Assembly: GCA_034509425.1 (NCBI GenBank)
Contig: JAVTVJ010000130.1
Span: 1,481,501 to 1,545,500, forward strand
Reading direction: 5' to 3'
Length of the DNA: 64,000 nt
Source of the DNA: Eopsaltria australis
Taxonomy: Eukaryota; Chordata; Aves; Passeriformes; Petroicidae
Shown here: positions 1 to 19,779 of the stretch, piece by piece
How the letters are laid out: the number at the start of each line of letters is the position of its first letter
Position numbering within the stretch: position 1 is the first letter of the stretch
The notes under the pieces: generated by a model
What the model was told of the DNA's origin: nothing
The model's database searches: none
Seen by the model: the letters and a program-made list of their open reading frames with translations, nothing else
Made by a program: the position numbers and the translations under genes

Positions 1-439
1 TCATTATATGAATGCTATTCTAGGTAGTTTGGTGATGAATCTGTCCCTGGGCCCTCGTAAAGATAAGGGTGTTTTCCCAGACTCAGTTGTGATGTATGTG
101 CTGGTTTGGGTCTGGTTGGAGTCAGTAATTCAGTTAAATACTTCCAGCAGTAAATTAAACTGGCATCCTGGAAATGAGTACCTTGGCCTGATGCAGAATG
201 AAATGTCCTGTGGAGTTGCCTCATCGTGGCACAGACACTTCAGCTAAATGCGGGGTGTTCAGGTGTGCTGTAAAGCTCTGCGTTTGTGTGTTTGTTTGAC
301 ACGCTGTTTCGGGTGATGTTCTAGAAGTTTATAAAACCCACTGCAATTGTAAGAGTACTTTTAAAATGGACTGTGACTTTTTTTTGTTACTGTTTTGATG
401 ATTAAGTTGAACTTGTTCTTGCTCTTTAGACGTAGCAAT

Positions 440-5955
<5,516 letters not shown>

Positions 5956-6274
5956 AACATTAATAGTTCTGGAAGCTGGCATGGACTAGATTTAAGAAAT
6001 CAGCTATGTGGTTCCAAAGTTTTAAAGAAACAGAGAACATCATCTGTTAATAGTTCAGTAATATAAATATTTTGTATTTTTATGATGCTGTTTGTTCAGC
6101 ATTTTCTGTCAGTTGATTTTGCATTTTGCACTTACTCCCAGGATCTACTCTTTTGGTCAAAAAGAAATGTCAGTGCAGTTTGAGGGGTGTGTGTCTGTGT
6201 GTGGGTGTATGTATAGTGGAGAACAAATTGGAGAACACGTATTTAACCATTTACCCTTTTCCTTTGGAAGTAGA

Positions 6275-6280
6275 AATAAA
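6275..6280 (+). terminator. Alternative proximal polyadenylation signal AATAAA
   Basis: AATAAA 320 bases after the BTF3L4 stop. The next 60 bases lack a strong GU-rich element, so it is a candidate for a minor short 3' UTR form only. Confidence 0.3.
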
Positions 6281-7506
6281 ATGAATCTTCAGCATTGTTA
6301 CTTTGATTATCACCAAATAGTGCACAGAAGGGAGTTAAGAGTAACATTTTGTCCACATTTTGTGACCTGAAGGCATTACACCATTAAAACTTGGGGTTAA
6401 TTTGCTGTTAACTATTGTACTTGCAGGTGTGTTTCTCAATGTACACATATTTGTCATCAACCTTGTGTTGATCCCAGGTTGTTGGGGAGATGAGCTGTCT
6501 TAGCAGCTTGTTTGGTACAGTAACTTTTTAAAAACTTGGTCTCATCAAAGTGCTTTTTTTAAACCTTTTTCAATTTTTTTTTTTGGTCTCTAAGGTTTTG
6601 AAACAAGCTGATATTTGACTCCTTCCATGTAGGCTTACCAGTATGTTTTCCTGTTGGTTACTAAACTATTTCCCAGTCAAAAGGAAAACACCTTGGTTCT
6701 CTGCTGTTGGGTCGCTTCCTAAGCTTGGAGGTCTGGTTGGTAACAGTCCAGTGCACCAGTTTTGCACAGTAACAGGTTTTTGCTTGAATAACTTCAAGCT
6801 GTTCTCTTGGCATGACTGCATTTACTAGCAGCTGATGATCCACTCTCATTCTTAGGGCACTAGGAACTAAATGCACTGTGTGAGCAATGTTTAGGGTGGG
6901 AGGAAAGAGTTGTTGACACTTTGCCTTGCTTCCTGCTGGGCAGTCTGTGCAGTGACTGGCTCTAAAGGGATTTTTTTTTTTTTTTTTCTTGCCTGTAACT
7001 TACCTTGGCCTATAACCTACCTCTAGGTTTGGTGTCATCTATATAGTAGCTTCTTACAAAACACAAATGCTCCTCAGGCATAAGGAGGACATTGGGAGGT
7101 ACTGTTGGTGCAGTGCAGTATTTATGACCTTTCTTTAAAATGCTTAATGTGAAGCCGTTTTCTCAGAGGCTCTTTCAAGGTTCTTGATGTAATGTGCATT
7201 ACAGTATAGTTAGACATCATTGTAACCTCTGTCAAGGGCAGCTGTGGCTTACAAAAGCCACTTTGGTTTTTTTTCTCTACATCTGTCACTTAACTATGGC
7301 TTAATTGGAACATATCAGCTTTTGGTGTAGGCTCATATGCTAGAGAACTGTAATAGTACAAGCAAACAGTCCATGAGTTCTGGAGACTTCATGAACCCAC
7401 GGAAGTAGAGCTGTAGTGGTTCGTCAGCTGAATTCCTCGGTTCATTTTCTAGGCTTCGTTCAGTTTTTCCTGTTATATTTTATATACTACGTGGATCTTA
7501 CTACAA

Positions 7507-7512
7507 AATAAA
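7507..7512 (+). terminator. Probable BTF3L4 polyadenylation signal AATAAA
   Basis: AATAAA within an A-rich stretch, followed about 30-45 bases later by a GU-rich downstream element (TCCTGTGTGTTGTCTGCTCC, 7,541-7,560). The spacing fits cleavage near 7,525-7,535. This is the best signal-plus-element pair after the stop codon. Confidence 0.5.
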
Positions 7513-7530
7513 ATAACAGTACAAAAGAGG

Positions 7531-10500
7531 AAATGCTCCCTCCTGTGTGTTGTCTGCTCCTCCCACCAGCACTGGCTGAGGAAGGCAGGTGGATGCAGCA
7601 GCTGTTTGAGACAGCACTGCGTTCTTGGTGACAGTGACCAAGGAAGACATGCAGGGCTAGGGAGGGTCCCGTTAGAGCTCTAGGATTTCACACTCCCTAT
7701 ACTCACTCCTGTTTTCTCGGTGTTGAATGCTACTTTCGTTTGTTGTATGGCTGATCAGCTGCAGATGATTTGTTCTGTTATAAGGAGGAGATGTGTCCAC
7801 AAAAGTGTGCTCAGGCACATGGAATTGCCTTCTGCTGCCTCTGTGAGCCCAGGGAGCAAAGGAAGGAAGCGAGGCCACAGGTATTAGCAGTGTTCTCAGT
7901 TTGCTTAAGAGGCACAAGTGAAAAACCTTTCCAAGTAGCAACTGTACTGAGTTGATATGTGGGACATCCCCTTCCTAAATACTAATCAGATACTGAAAAT
8001 TCCTGCTTGTTCATTCTGATGTAGGAAGTATGTCAAAAGTAATTCTGTGAGAGACTAAAAGTAAGCCTTGGAAACAATAATTCCGTAAGTTTATATAGCT
8101 GAACTTTCTGATTCCTACAAAATACTGATTTAGTTTTTGCTCTTGAATTTACATGTTAAACCCTCAAATTTTTCCTGTGTTGACAACCAGTAAACCAACT
8201 AACTATGCTAGCTTATGTAGTTATATTATCTTCAGTTTTTTTCACTGTCTCTGGAAACAGTCAACCACTTATGATTTGCTGCTGGAAATACTAGAGCTTA
8301 TCAATCATTAAACTGATTTTAATTAAAAGTAGCCCATCGAGGCTGTTGTGGGAAAAGCTCTTTTTCTTTTGTATTTATTCATGGTATAACACAAACGATG
8401 TTTGTACATGCTGACAGAAATGCAAGGTTACTAAAAATAGTTTTGGGGAGCATTGGTAAATAAAAACTCCCCACATAAAAGGTGAACATTAAGCTCTTTG
8501 CTTGGCTGGAAGCATGATAACCACCATACTTCTGAAGACCTTGTGCTTACTTGCTCACTACTTAACTCTGCTGACATGTTAAAGATACTGGTAATGCTAT
8601 TGACATGTTAAATAACTTGGCAGTGATTGGAAAGTAGGGAGATGGAGCAGAAAGGAAGTTGAAACATTTCCTGGTTTGTATGTGAGAGGGTCAAAGCTCA
8701 ATCAGTGAAAACCAAAGAATCTGCAAATGTGCGAGACAGCAAACACTGATCTTCCTGCCCTTGCTGCTGATGCATTTGTGTAGTTCTCTAGTTTATGTGT
8801 GGGAAACCTGGGTCTGGCTGGCTTCTCTGAGGTAGGAGAGAAGTCTGTAAAAACCTGCAATTGTTTCACAGTTTTCTCTGTGAAAAAGAAATGTTTGTGT
8901 GTGATGGATGCTGAGGTTACAGCACAGGCAGTGGTGCTGGAGACTTGGGACTGGGTGCATGGATTTCTCATGCTGAGCTCGAGAACAAAATGAGTTTACA
9001 GCTGAGAATGTAGGGTGGAAGGAGTTAATATGAAAAGGACATTTAATGCACAATACAGACTTTGAATTTTTTATTTTTAGCTTTTGTTATGTAGCAATAT
9101 TTGAAGAGTGCACAGGAATGATAAGGATGAATTTAGAACTGCTGCGGAAATGTGTTGATAACTTGCTCACATTTGTCAACTTTCCATGGGAACTAGCAGT
9201 TGCTATGGGCTTTCTTCTGCCAGGATCTTCACAAATAATGTTTTGGATTTGGTGTGTACAAAATGAGTGCTGGAGGTCTTACAGCTGATTTAATTACTGA
9301 GCAGTGTGTTGATTGACCAGTGTGTTCCTGTTAGCAGGAAGGAACTGAGGAAGCCATAAAAGCACCGCACAGCTGTACTATATATAAGAGATGAATTCAT
9401 GCCTCTGCTGAGCAAGGTCCAGGAAGGATCCTCCTAAGTTTCCCTTGGAATCAGACCTCTTGCTGCTCTGGATAGTAGAAATTTACAGTGTGCTTTGCAG
9501 AGCAAACTTCCCCTTAGGTGAAGGTGAGTGAGTGAATTCTTCCACTGGCACTTAAGATCAGTCTGCTTTTATTATTTGAAGGCAGTACTGGTTTGTTCAA
9601 CAAAGTGAGTAATCTTTATTCTGGGGATCCAGATTTCACTAATTAAATTATCCCCGTTTTGTACTTGAGCAAATGAAGTGGTGCAGAACTGAAGCACATT
9701 GCAACAGCAGCCATAGCAGATTCACAGAAGTGACAGCACAAGTGCAGGGAATGGTTATTTGCCTTTAGCTGCTTTCTCATTAAATAATTATTTTTATCCC
9801 TTCCTTTTAAAGACCAGTTTGCAGACACTGAAGAACTTAATGGATTTATCCAGAAACATGAGGGCTGCAGCATCAATCAAGGATTTGGGTAGCAAGCAGA
9901 ACTAGGGAAGACACTGATTCTAAAACTGGTTATCTTGGTATGTTTGTGTGGAAGGTTGGGTTGGTCTGTAGAGCAGGGTTATTGGGGCTTTCATTTCACG
10001 TTCAGCATTACTGGACAAGAAAAGCCAGACTCGTACACCTTCCAGGGCCTTGGTTTGCCTTTATTTCAGGAGTACTGCTCTGCCTCCTCAATGTGATTTG
10101 AAAATTAATGAACACCCAACTGGATATTTCTTGAGAGGAGAGAGCTACATCTCTGTGCAATTGGTATAAAAAGCTACTTCTGCATGATAAACACATAGTA
10201 TTTGGTAGGTTCTCAGTACTCTTAAACTCCCTTCTCACTAAGCAACAAACCCCCAGCTTGCTCAGGTGCTGCGTTTTTGACAACTGTGTCAGATTCTCAG
10301 GTATTAGGCAGCATCTCTTTGACTTTTGCATTGCAGGTGGAGTTTTGTAGCTAAGCTAAATTAGCTGCCTCCGTGATGTAAAAGGAGATTAACTGCTCAT
10401 TTGAGTTCTTGAAGTTGTTTTTGATATTTTTGTTAAAGTACAAATGCTAAGGCAAACATTGAAACGAAAAACCCTATTCCAAGGCCTTTTTACCTTTCAT

Positions 10501-13500
10501 TGCACATATCCCAGCTGAATAAAAGGAGTTATGCAACCTCATGCACTTCCTTGCAACATCCTTGTTGCAGCTATAGTAACTGCTTATGTCAAAAAGTAAT
10601 ATTAGAAAGTATTTAATGTATTTTTAGATTCTATCTAATGCAACTTAGCTGACAAAGAAGAGCCAGTGCTGTGAGACCAGCTCTCTACAGACATTGGGAA
10701 TTGTGGCACAACATTTTGAGAACAGCAGATCTCATTTTGAGGCCAAGTGAGAAGCTGGAAATTTCCAAGCCATGCAAATTTTTGCCTGACACAGGTAAGT
10801 GAAGTTGTAAAATCTCGGCAGATGTCAGCAGGATGCCAGACCTTTGCACACCAAGAGTGAAGTTCGCTGAAAAGCTTTCACTGATCTCTGGCTTTTCTGC
10901 TGCTAACAGAGCAAGGCTTCCCCTTTCCCAAGCTGATGCCTGAGGTCGGCTGGACCAGCTTGCTCTGAAGCTACAGGAGCCCATCTTGTTGCTTTTGCCT
11001 TACCACCTGCTAGTGAGCTTGAAATTTCTGGGAGATGAAGGATAACTCCCTAACAGGCAGGTGTTTGCAAGCAGGCTGGGTGGGGATGGCCAGCAGCAAA
11101 GCACCCTCACAGGCTGGACTGAACTGAACTGTCCTTTTAGCCCTACTACTGCTGGGGCTTGGCAAGGCAGTGTAGGGCAGCTTGTGCTGCTGCTGCCGGG
11201 GTCACACTGAGTTTGGGAAGAGGGAAGGATTGGCTGTATTGAACCCTTGGGTGATTATGGGGTCAGATCCTCTAACTTGCAGTTTGTTTCTAAATGTTTT
11301 GTTGTGAAAGAGGGGTTCAGTCCAGTTCAGTCTGCCTGCCCCATGGGCTGATAAGCTGCCCCATGAGAGCCCAGAGTGCCCTCACTGCCCTCTGCCCCAG
11401 CCACCCCACTGCTCCACAGCTGCACAGCATGCAAACACAGCCTTCCCTGTGAGCCTGCTCTGCATTTCTCCTTCTTGATGTACTGGGGCAAGCTGCTAAA
11501 GTTTTGATGTTTCATGCTGCAGGTTCTTGTTCACTGAAAATCACTTTTTAAGTTATTGACTGAGATCTTTAATATGTAATTTCCACTTTTGTTACAAGGT
11601 GTGGTTTCAGATGGTTTCTGTCATATGGTGTTGAATTGAAAATAACCCTAGCTTGCTTTTACAGCATTGTTATAATCTCCAGGGAGTAATACTGCAACTA
11701 AAGTTCCTGCTCTGTTCGTTTTGAAACCTTTGCTGTATTGCTGGAGACTGGGTGTGCTCTGTGATTGACAGTTGTAATTAGCGACATTTTGCACGTTTGC
11801 ATGTTTCTGAAAGAATGCAAATATGCCTAAAATAATTTTTACTTTGAATAAGGATTTCTTCTCCTATATATCTTAAGTTTCCCACAGCCTCCTTCCACAG
11901 TTTGACTGGAAGACATCATGTTTTCTCATGATCTCCTGCTGGATATTTGGGTAATTTGCTGAGACTTCCTTCTATTTTGACACAAAAGTGATGTCAGTCT
12001 TCTGAAAAACAGGGGATATGCTATTTTCTAGTCTTTTCTATACCACCTTTCAGCCTCATGATTTCAGTGTTGTAAATTATTAACTTTTGAACAGAGGATA
12101 TTACTGCCTCTAACTCTTCTGCCCTTTGAGTTGCAGGGCTGCTTTCATTGGCAGTGTGCACTGAGAAATCATGTTGGCCACTTGCAGCCCTGAAATTGTA
12201 ATGGTTTATCCCATTACACGGTGATTTTTCCAGCTCAGTTCTCCTGAGAACCTTGAAATAGGTTTTCCATAAAAATATTCCAGATACTCTTTTTTCTTTT
12301 AAAGGCTATAGTCAAATTTGAAGGGATAATCTAGCTATTGTTTCTAGTGGAATACATGTTCTATCCTGATGATTTTGTAAATTATAGAGGATTTTTATAG
12401 CGCAGTCTGGATCGCTGAGAACCTGGTGGGTTCTTTGAACAAGCTTGTTCTTTTGGCTACAAGCAGACAAACATCATTAGCATCTTAACTGATGGAAACT
12501 CTTCCATGAAAAATGCACACAGTCTTACTGGTTTTAATCTGCACTAGCACTTCATGGATTTGCAATAAACTGTAATAAAAGGTTTAAGTGTCTTATACCT
12601 CCATTTCCTCAATGGCTCACAGTGGCTTCATCAGGAATGTACCCCCAGTGTGTTCACCTTTGTGACTGCAGGTCTGTCATCTTCCTTTCTCTATAGCTGT
12701 TGTGGTATTGTCTGAGAAACAGGACTGCTGAATTTGGAGTGACATCACAGTGTGCTGATACTTTCAAACTGCTCAGGTCCTCATGTTCATTATGGTTCAG
12801 GATGACCAGTAGTTGTTGGAAAAGAAAAAACTAATAACTATTCAGAACAAGAATTCACTGGCATTGAATAAATATGGTGAACAATTCCTTTTATTAGTTT
12901 CTCTGCTGAGACATTAATCTGTGTTAAAATTTGTATGAGATATGCCTTGGTTCAATTTTTGCCCTTTTATCTTAACACTTAGATAAGACGAGATAAGAGA
13001 GAGGTGATTAAATACTTGTCCTCAATTACTCCTGCTCTCATAAGCAGCCCCATGAAAAATTGCTGCAGGAGGAATTACATGCATTGGTCTACTTGCACAA
13101 TAAAAACAAGCTTTAACAGTTGTTCTTACCATAGTTAAGTAATCCTGTTAAAGCAGAAACATTTGCAAGTTTTAGACTAGGAATGTCTCTCTGGTTTGAT
13201 GAAAGCAAAATAAAGGACGGATGGCAAAGATGCCAAAGAGCATTTTTCTTTCTTTCCCCCCACCCTCCCCTCCAAGAGTGCAGCTTCCTGATATATGTGC
13301 TGTTATTTATTATGCCCTATTTAATTCTGTATCATAGTCAAAATTGTTTGCAAGGGTTCTGGCAGTTTGAAATGGGGTTACCAGGCTTTTTTAGCATTTT
13401 TCAAAGCACTAATCTGGCTGACTGCTGACGTACAAACATGAACAATATACAGACATCTCTCACTGAGATGTTGAGGAAATAGCTGGTCAGGCCTTCCCAA

Positions 13501-16500
13501 GTGTCTGACTCACAGCACTCCACAAAATCTCAATCATGTGCTTTAGCAAGGCATAAATAAGCCCGAGGTGGTTTTTTTATAGGCTTAATTACACCCGGTG
13601 AAGCAATGTCCTTTTGCTTGAGCAGGGAGTTGCCACACTGCTGCAAAGGCAAACCATTGCCAGGAGAACAGGAAGGTTCCAGCAGAGCCATGGAGTTCAT
13701 GGGACAAGCAGGAGCAGTGTGTGTACCCTTCCATGGGATGTGGTGGTGGGGTTTGCCTGTGCTGGTAAGGTCAATTGATTCCCCGTTTGCCATTGCTGCT
13801 GGCTCAATAAATGACGTATTAAGATGAGCATGTGTGTCTCAGATTTCTTTGTTTGGGTCTTTTTCCCCCTCATGTGGACTAGTGAAAGAGAAATGAACCA
13901 ATGGGAAGTAGGCATGCCTGCCTGGAATAATTAGTGGTTGTATTTAGGCAGGAGATCTTTACATAAAACCAGTGCCACTATTGTTCCTTTCACTCAATTT
14001 TTGTGACTCAGTATCTATAACAAATCATGATGTTTTTGTGGGAACATTAAACATCATCATCACTTTCACCCCCCTTGCCACATTCCAGTGTCTGCAGGAT
14101 TCTAGACTTGTCCAGTCCATGTCTAACCCCACACCTGGCAAATGGGAATTTTAAGTATGTTTCCATGAATAAGGAGGCCAGCACAGGCTGGTATGTGAAG
14201 CATTTGCTAAGCCCATGCAACTGATGGGATATTTTCCACAATTAGGGGAAGGGGCTGGAGCCAATGCCATCCCAGCCACTGCTGGGCTAATGCTTGGACC
14301 CCAAGATTGCCTGTTGAACACTGAAGGTAAGTGCTCAGGGGAGAACACAATGTTCCATTAATGTTGCATCATTGTATTGTGTAATGGGTCTTGCTGAATA
14401 CTAACTCTTTTGTTAGATTGTTTTCTGTAAAAACGTTGAATAAAAGATGTTCCTTTACCTTAAACCTCCATGGGGATTGTAAAATTAATGACAGCTGGTT
14501 TTCAGAAGTTGTGAATGGCAGGAAAGTCTAGTTACAGGGCTCAGGGCTTCTTCCTTAGAGAAACAGCAACAATGCCCCAGCAAGAGGACATGGATAACAG
14601 GATCCATCCCACACATACTCCCTTTGAAACAGACATTAAATTGTTGAATAATCACCATTTTGTGAAAGTTGCATTGGGGTGTTTGTCATCCTGGCAAAGC
14701 GTTCTTGTTTACTGGTCACCTTTCATTTTTATGGCCCATTAGATTAAATGGCATTTTTACCAAGCCCAAACCTTTTCTGAATCAAAGTCTTTAGTAGTAG
14801 GGAGAACTTTGAAGTCAACTTAGAAAGCACATTCAGTTCTTTTTAGTATTTGAAGTTCTTTGCCTATTGCATAAGTTACAGGCCTAATGCACTCCCCTTA
14901 CTCCCACACATAAATTATATTGAAATTCAGTCTGTCTCCCCCAACCCTGAATTTATTAATCACTTGGACACTGCCACAGTCATGAAACCATGAGCCTGCC
15001 ACAATTCTTCTGAATGATCAGATTTCTTTCTTCTAGCCTCTTGCTTTTTATTCAAGCACTCTCCTATAGCATCCACTTCCATGTGGCCATACTACATAAA
15101 GTCCTGGCTCAGTTTCAGCTTGGCTCCCTTATTCAGCCAAGAGACAGGATTTTAGTTATTATTTTTAAGATGCTCAGGTTCTTGCAAACTACAGGGGGAG
15201 ATATTTGCTCATCAGGTTTTTTTTTCCCCAGTGTGAAGCACTCATTTTCAATGGAAGAAAAGAAAAATCCAGCTAACAAACAATATTTTTCTGTCTGTCC
15301 AATGAAAGAACCCCCTCGTTACCAAAGGCAGAATGAACAAGAGGGATTGCTCTGTTTTTGTTTCAATTTCAAGATGTTTGGCTTCTTTCTGCAGATGGGT
15401 GCTACTATTATCCTTAGGTGCTTGGAAACATGACCTTTCTATCCAGTCTGCTTTCCACTTTATTCTCTTTGTTTTGCTACAATTCATATTAAATGGTTAC
15501 ATAATTTATATAAAATCATTTAATAAAAAACTGTCCTATGAAGAGGATAAGGGATTTGGTATCAGATGTAACAAATAGGTAAACAATTCTCTAAGTTTAT
15601 AGCAACATTATTCCCTTTACAGAGAATTTTCTCTCATGTCATATGTGATACTTGAGAATCAGTGAAGGTAACTTATTTCTAAAGGAAAAACCCCTTTTTT
15701 CTAAGCCTTTTCCTGCTTTACAGTTGCCTGTATTGTAACAGCCTGGAGGGAAAAGGTGCCAGTGCTGGAGCCAGGCCCTGTGTGTACCTGCACAGACCAC
15801 AGTCACTTCAGGCCCCTGTTTTATAACACTTCAAAATTATATCAATTTCAGAAAGTTTTGACATCGTCATGTGAATGTGATCTTCAGAGAGTAAATTAAA
15901 TGGGTTATAACTGTCTTCCCTAGTGAATTTATGGCATGGGGAATTTCAGGTCAGCTCAGTTGACTGCCTCATTTTTCAAAGTGTTTCACTATGGGTTTTA
16001 CATTTTCAGTTAAGCTGTTGCTATTTAAAAAGATGACTTCCATGTCATTTGCAAAGCATGTAGAAGCTGGAGGCAATTCAGCATTTTGACACTCTTAATT
16101 AACTGATGGCCTGTCATGAAAGTAGGTAGTAATTAAATGATATAGTAATTTTGGCCACGCTGCCTTCCAAACTATTTTTATATCTCAGCAGAATAATTCA
16201 GGTGGTGACATCATGTCAGTATATGTGCTTCTCTTTCTTCAATGTCTGCTCAGGAATTGTTACTTATGGTTCAAAATAGCTTTAAGAAAATAAATTCCAA
16301 GCAGTTCTTGGTGGAAAAAGGAAATAGAAATTTTTAAAATTTCCTGTCACAGACTGTGGCCTGTTATCCTGTTGGGATCTGTGAAGATGACTTGTAATAT
16401 GTGACAACCTACATGTCCTGTAAAAGAGACTCACACGTTCAGGGTTTCTAGGGCAATCCAGATGGGTTCATGAAAAATGGTGGGAGAAAAAGGTAATTCT

Positions 16501-19500
16501 GATGGCTACAGAACCTGAGCTTTGGATGTTGGTAATTATTTGAGTAAGATTGTATTTGGATTTGGGCCCAAAGTACTTTTGACTAATGAAGATTATGCTG
16601 TCTTCAACTAGAGGGGTGGATGTTGAAATGGGAGTGCTTTTACTGGGTAAGCAAACAGTTTTATGGAGGTATTCCAGGATGGACATGTCCCTAACACAGC
16701 CTGACAGTGTTACTGTTCAGAAAAGAGTGGGATTTGTCAGGAGCCAGTAATACCCACTGCATTTTGAGCCAGGTTCTTTTGATGTCCATTTTCTGATGTG
16801 CTGCCCTGGGGAAATCTGCCATCTATTCATCTCCTCAATCCTTTAATAACATCCCTTGTGCCAGGAACATCACAATGCTGAATGCCGTGACTGAGACGTT
16901 ACTATGAATATGCTGAAGATCCTTGCTTGGTGTGCGATGAAACAATCTTTGGGGAATAAGTGAAACAAAAGAGTGTGTAGGATATCCTTTAATTCAATGA
17001 AGAATGTGGGTGGAGAAGTAATTGAAATGAACAAGATGCTTTGGATTTTCGTTAATGCCTTGAATACTTCAGGGTGTACTTAAAGCTTTGTGTGTGAACC
17101 GTTTCACTGCTTGAAGAACTGATGAAAGCAGGAACCTGTGGTTTTTAACCATTCTTTACCTGCCCCCCATCACACCTTTTTCCTGAGGTATGAGCACAGT
17201 ATTCCCTGTGGCAGCTCTGATAAAGGAGAAATAACCCTACAAAGAATTTTAGGCCTGTGTGTGGCTGACTGACAGGCACCTGCTGCTGAAAGCTGCTGCA
17301 GTGGCTGCCTTGCCTCTCCCTGCCCTCAGCAGTGGCAGCCATTTCTGGCCTTCCCCTACAGCAGTCACCAATTGTCTCAGTCAGGTTAAATTCGAGCAAT
17401 AAATTCCTGAGTTATTTAAGGGGAAACAAAGATGTGCCTGCAATCTGCAGCACAGGTGTGTGAGCCTTTCTCCTTTGAAAGACAGCTTCAAATATTCTGT
17501 GCACAAAGGGTGGTGGTTTTGATGCCCAGTGCACCCACTGACATTAAGGAGAAGTTGGGAGGAAAAAGCCAAGATGCCAACAGCAGATAAGTCAAGAATG
17601 TGTTGCAAAAGTGATGCCTGCTGGATTCTTTCAAGAATAAAATCCCTTTTGTTGGAGTTTGACTCAATCACACCTTGAATGATTTAATTACCAAAAGTCA
17701 TTTACCAGAGCTTGAGAGTCATGTGTGTCCATGCATAGCAGCTATTCATCTATCTCCAGTGCAACAAAGAGGGGAAATGCTTAAGATAACAATGAGCCAA
17801 CTACATCTATCACTTCCTTTCAAGTAAGTTTCAGTTCCTCTCTAAAGAAAACTCAGCTCTTCCTTTGAACCTAGAAAGACCTGACAAATAAACTCCTATA
17901 TACATACTAGATCAAACCTTTCACATTTGAAAGAAAAAAAATTAAGGTGCTATAGACAAAGGTTTATATAATTTTGTTTACTTACATCCTCAAAAAAAAG
18001 AAGCCCCTCAAACAACAAAACCAACCACACCAGAAATATGTAGCTGCATGGTCATAGACAAAGTTGACAACTCTACACTTGAAAATTTTGTCTTAAACAT
18101 ATTTCCTACCTCAAACAGAAACTATGAGCTTCAAGAAAGATATGTGCTCTCACTGCTCCTGCTGTCTCTCATCCTCTGCCTTCCTCTGCCCAGCACTCAC
18201 TGGGCTCCTTCTCTCTGTGTCCTCCCTTCTACTGAGACCAGCAGCTTTCCCTCTCCTCCCTCAGGTTTACAGACCTGTGGATCTGGAGGAATTGGTGAAA
18301 GAAGATTATATATAGAAGAAATAAACAGAATTGAGGGTTACACAGAGAACAGTTTTTCCTATATGAGGAAAAAAAGGGTATTAAGTTAAATTGTGCAGTA
18401 GAGCATTTACATCTGCTGGAAGAAAATACTTTTAAAGTGCCACAATTAGTGCATGGAACTCACTGTTAAAAGACATCACAGATTAAAACAGGATTTAAAA
18501 TGATTAGATGTTTTCTTGTGTAAAATTTATCTCCATTTATGTAAGCACAATGATGAACAGATTTATTTAATTTGTATACTGAACCTGCAAAAAATTATGA
18601 CAGTTTTTTTGGTCATAGAATATAATTATGCTGGAGGAAATGAAAGAAAAGACACTTCAAAAGATATCACTTCAATAGTCATAATAATGAGTTATTTAAT
18701 ACCTATGTTGATGTGATTTTTCAGTTTGCAACAGTTTTATTTTGCACTGTATGCAATTAAAATCAAGTCAAGTTTGAATTGTAGTGTTTTGATTTCTCTA
18801 AAACTCTTTTGTCCTTAGGATTTTCCTTGCATCTGAAGCGTCGACATTCAAGGGAATGGACTTCTGTTCACAAAAACAGTCATTCAAAAAATCCTCCACA
18901 AAACATCCTCTGTGCTACTGTTTGCTGGTGGAATTTCTCTCTGCCAGTGTCTGGTGGGGTTTGCTCCCAGCCAGCACATTGAATGAGCCTTGCTTCTAGG
19001 AGTGAGTGCACCAAGCATGTTCACTGAAGCCCACACAAATGCCTGAGATGTTATTTGTGAGCTTCTAAGCTCCCTTGTAGGGCCATTTCTGGTCTAGGTT
19101 GGGGACTCTCAGTTTAGAAATCACCTGTTCTTCACCATTGTGCTTCCCATTGGCCATGAAATGTAGAAATGTTGGTGGTGCATATGGAAAAGAGCGTAGG
19201 GCTGTCAACAACTCAGAAACTTCCTGATAGAAGTTGTGAGATACTTCTTCATAAAGTTGTGCTGGGCCCTCCCTCCTCACCAATATATCATACTTAAGGC
19301 AGGTTTTTTTGACCAAACCAGCATGAATGATGACTTTTATCCAAACAATGAGAATCTCAATTCTCCTTCCATCCGCCATCCTCTGGCACAGCTCCAACAT
19401 TATTCCTGGAGTACTATCAGCCTTAGAAGTGTTTTATATGACTGAGGAAATTAAATAATAGCACATCCCAGGAGTACTCCAATATACATGGGATAAGTTG

Positions 19501-19770
19501 TAAAATCAGGAGTTCTACAATTCTAGACCATACTCTTAAATGCATTTTTTGAGTGATAAGAAGCAGGTTGTTTAATCCTCACAGGGCGACCAGCACGTTT
19601 CAATTATTTGTAAATTACTTTCAGATCTTCAAATGGAAAACAAATATCTGTCAGCATTTTAGAGAGATGAAGTTCTGTAGATGGAGTTAATGTTTCAAAC
19701 TCCTATTCATTTTTGAACCTCAAAGCCCTTTTGTCTCAGTGAACCAGAAAGCACTTATTTAGGTGGTGAT
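7531..19770. other. Intergenic DNA, no supported gene
   Basis: Twelve kilobases of AT-rich unique sequence. Open frames here are short, start at arbitrary ATGs, overlap on both strands and show no domain I recognise. A minus-strand open frame of 111 codons at 19,065-19,400 is the longest compact one and is discussed as a finding. A GATA-motif cluster is at 12,967-12,996. Confidence 0.7.
12967..12996. promoter_or_regulatory. Cluster of three GATA-factor motifs
   Basis: TTATCT at 12,967-12,972 and AGATAA at 12,981-12,986 and 12,991-12,996. The first two form an inverted repeat with an 8-base spacer; the last two are direct repeats exactly 10 bases apart. GATA factors bind WGATAR. Function is inferred only from motif spacing. 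Confidence 0.25.
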
Positions 19771-19779
19771 TTCATATCT

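Larger units (their letters stand above)
5956..7530 (+). other. BTF3L4: BTF3L4 3' untranslated region (end inferred)
   Basis: This follows the stop codon without a visible splice donor in use. It includes a GT-rich stretch near 6,185-6,212 and a 17-base T run at 6,971-6,987. The end is set by the polyadenylation signal at 7,507. An earlier AATAAA at 6,275-6,280 has a weaker downstream context and could give a short 3' UTR form. Longer forms using signals near 8,459 or 10,518 cannot be excluded. Confidence 0.55.

Noticed and set aside
6961..6990. T17 run as a SINE tail
   Set aside because: There is no RNA-polymerase-III-type head or target duplication beside it; it is a simple homopolymer in the BTF3L4 3' UTR.
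15014..15433. A 139-codon plus-strand frame in intergenic DNA
   Set aside because: It is Phe/Leu/Ser-rich translation of pyrimidine-rich DNA, with no conserved domain or splice context.
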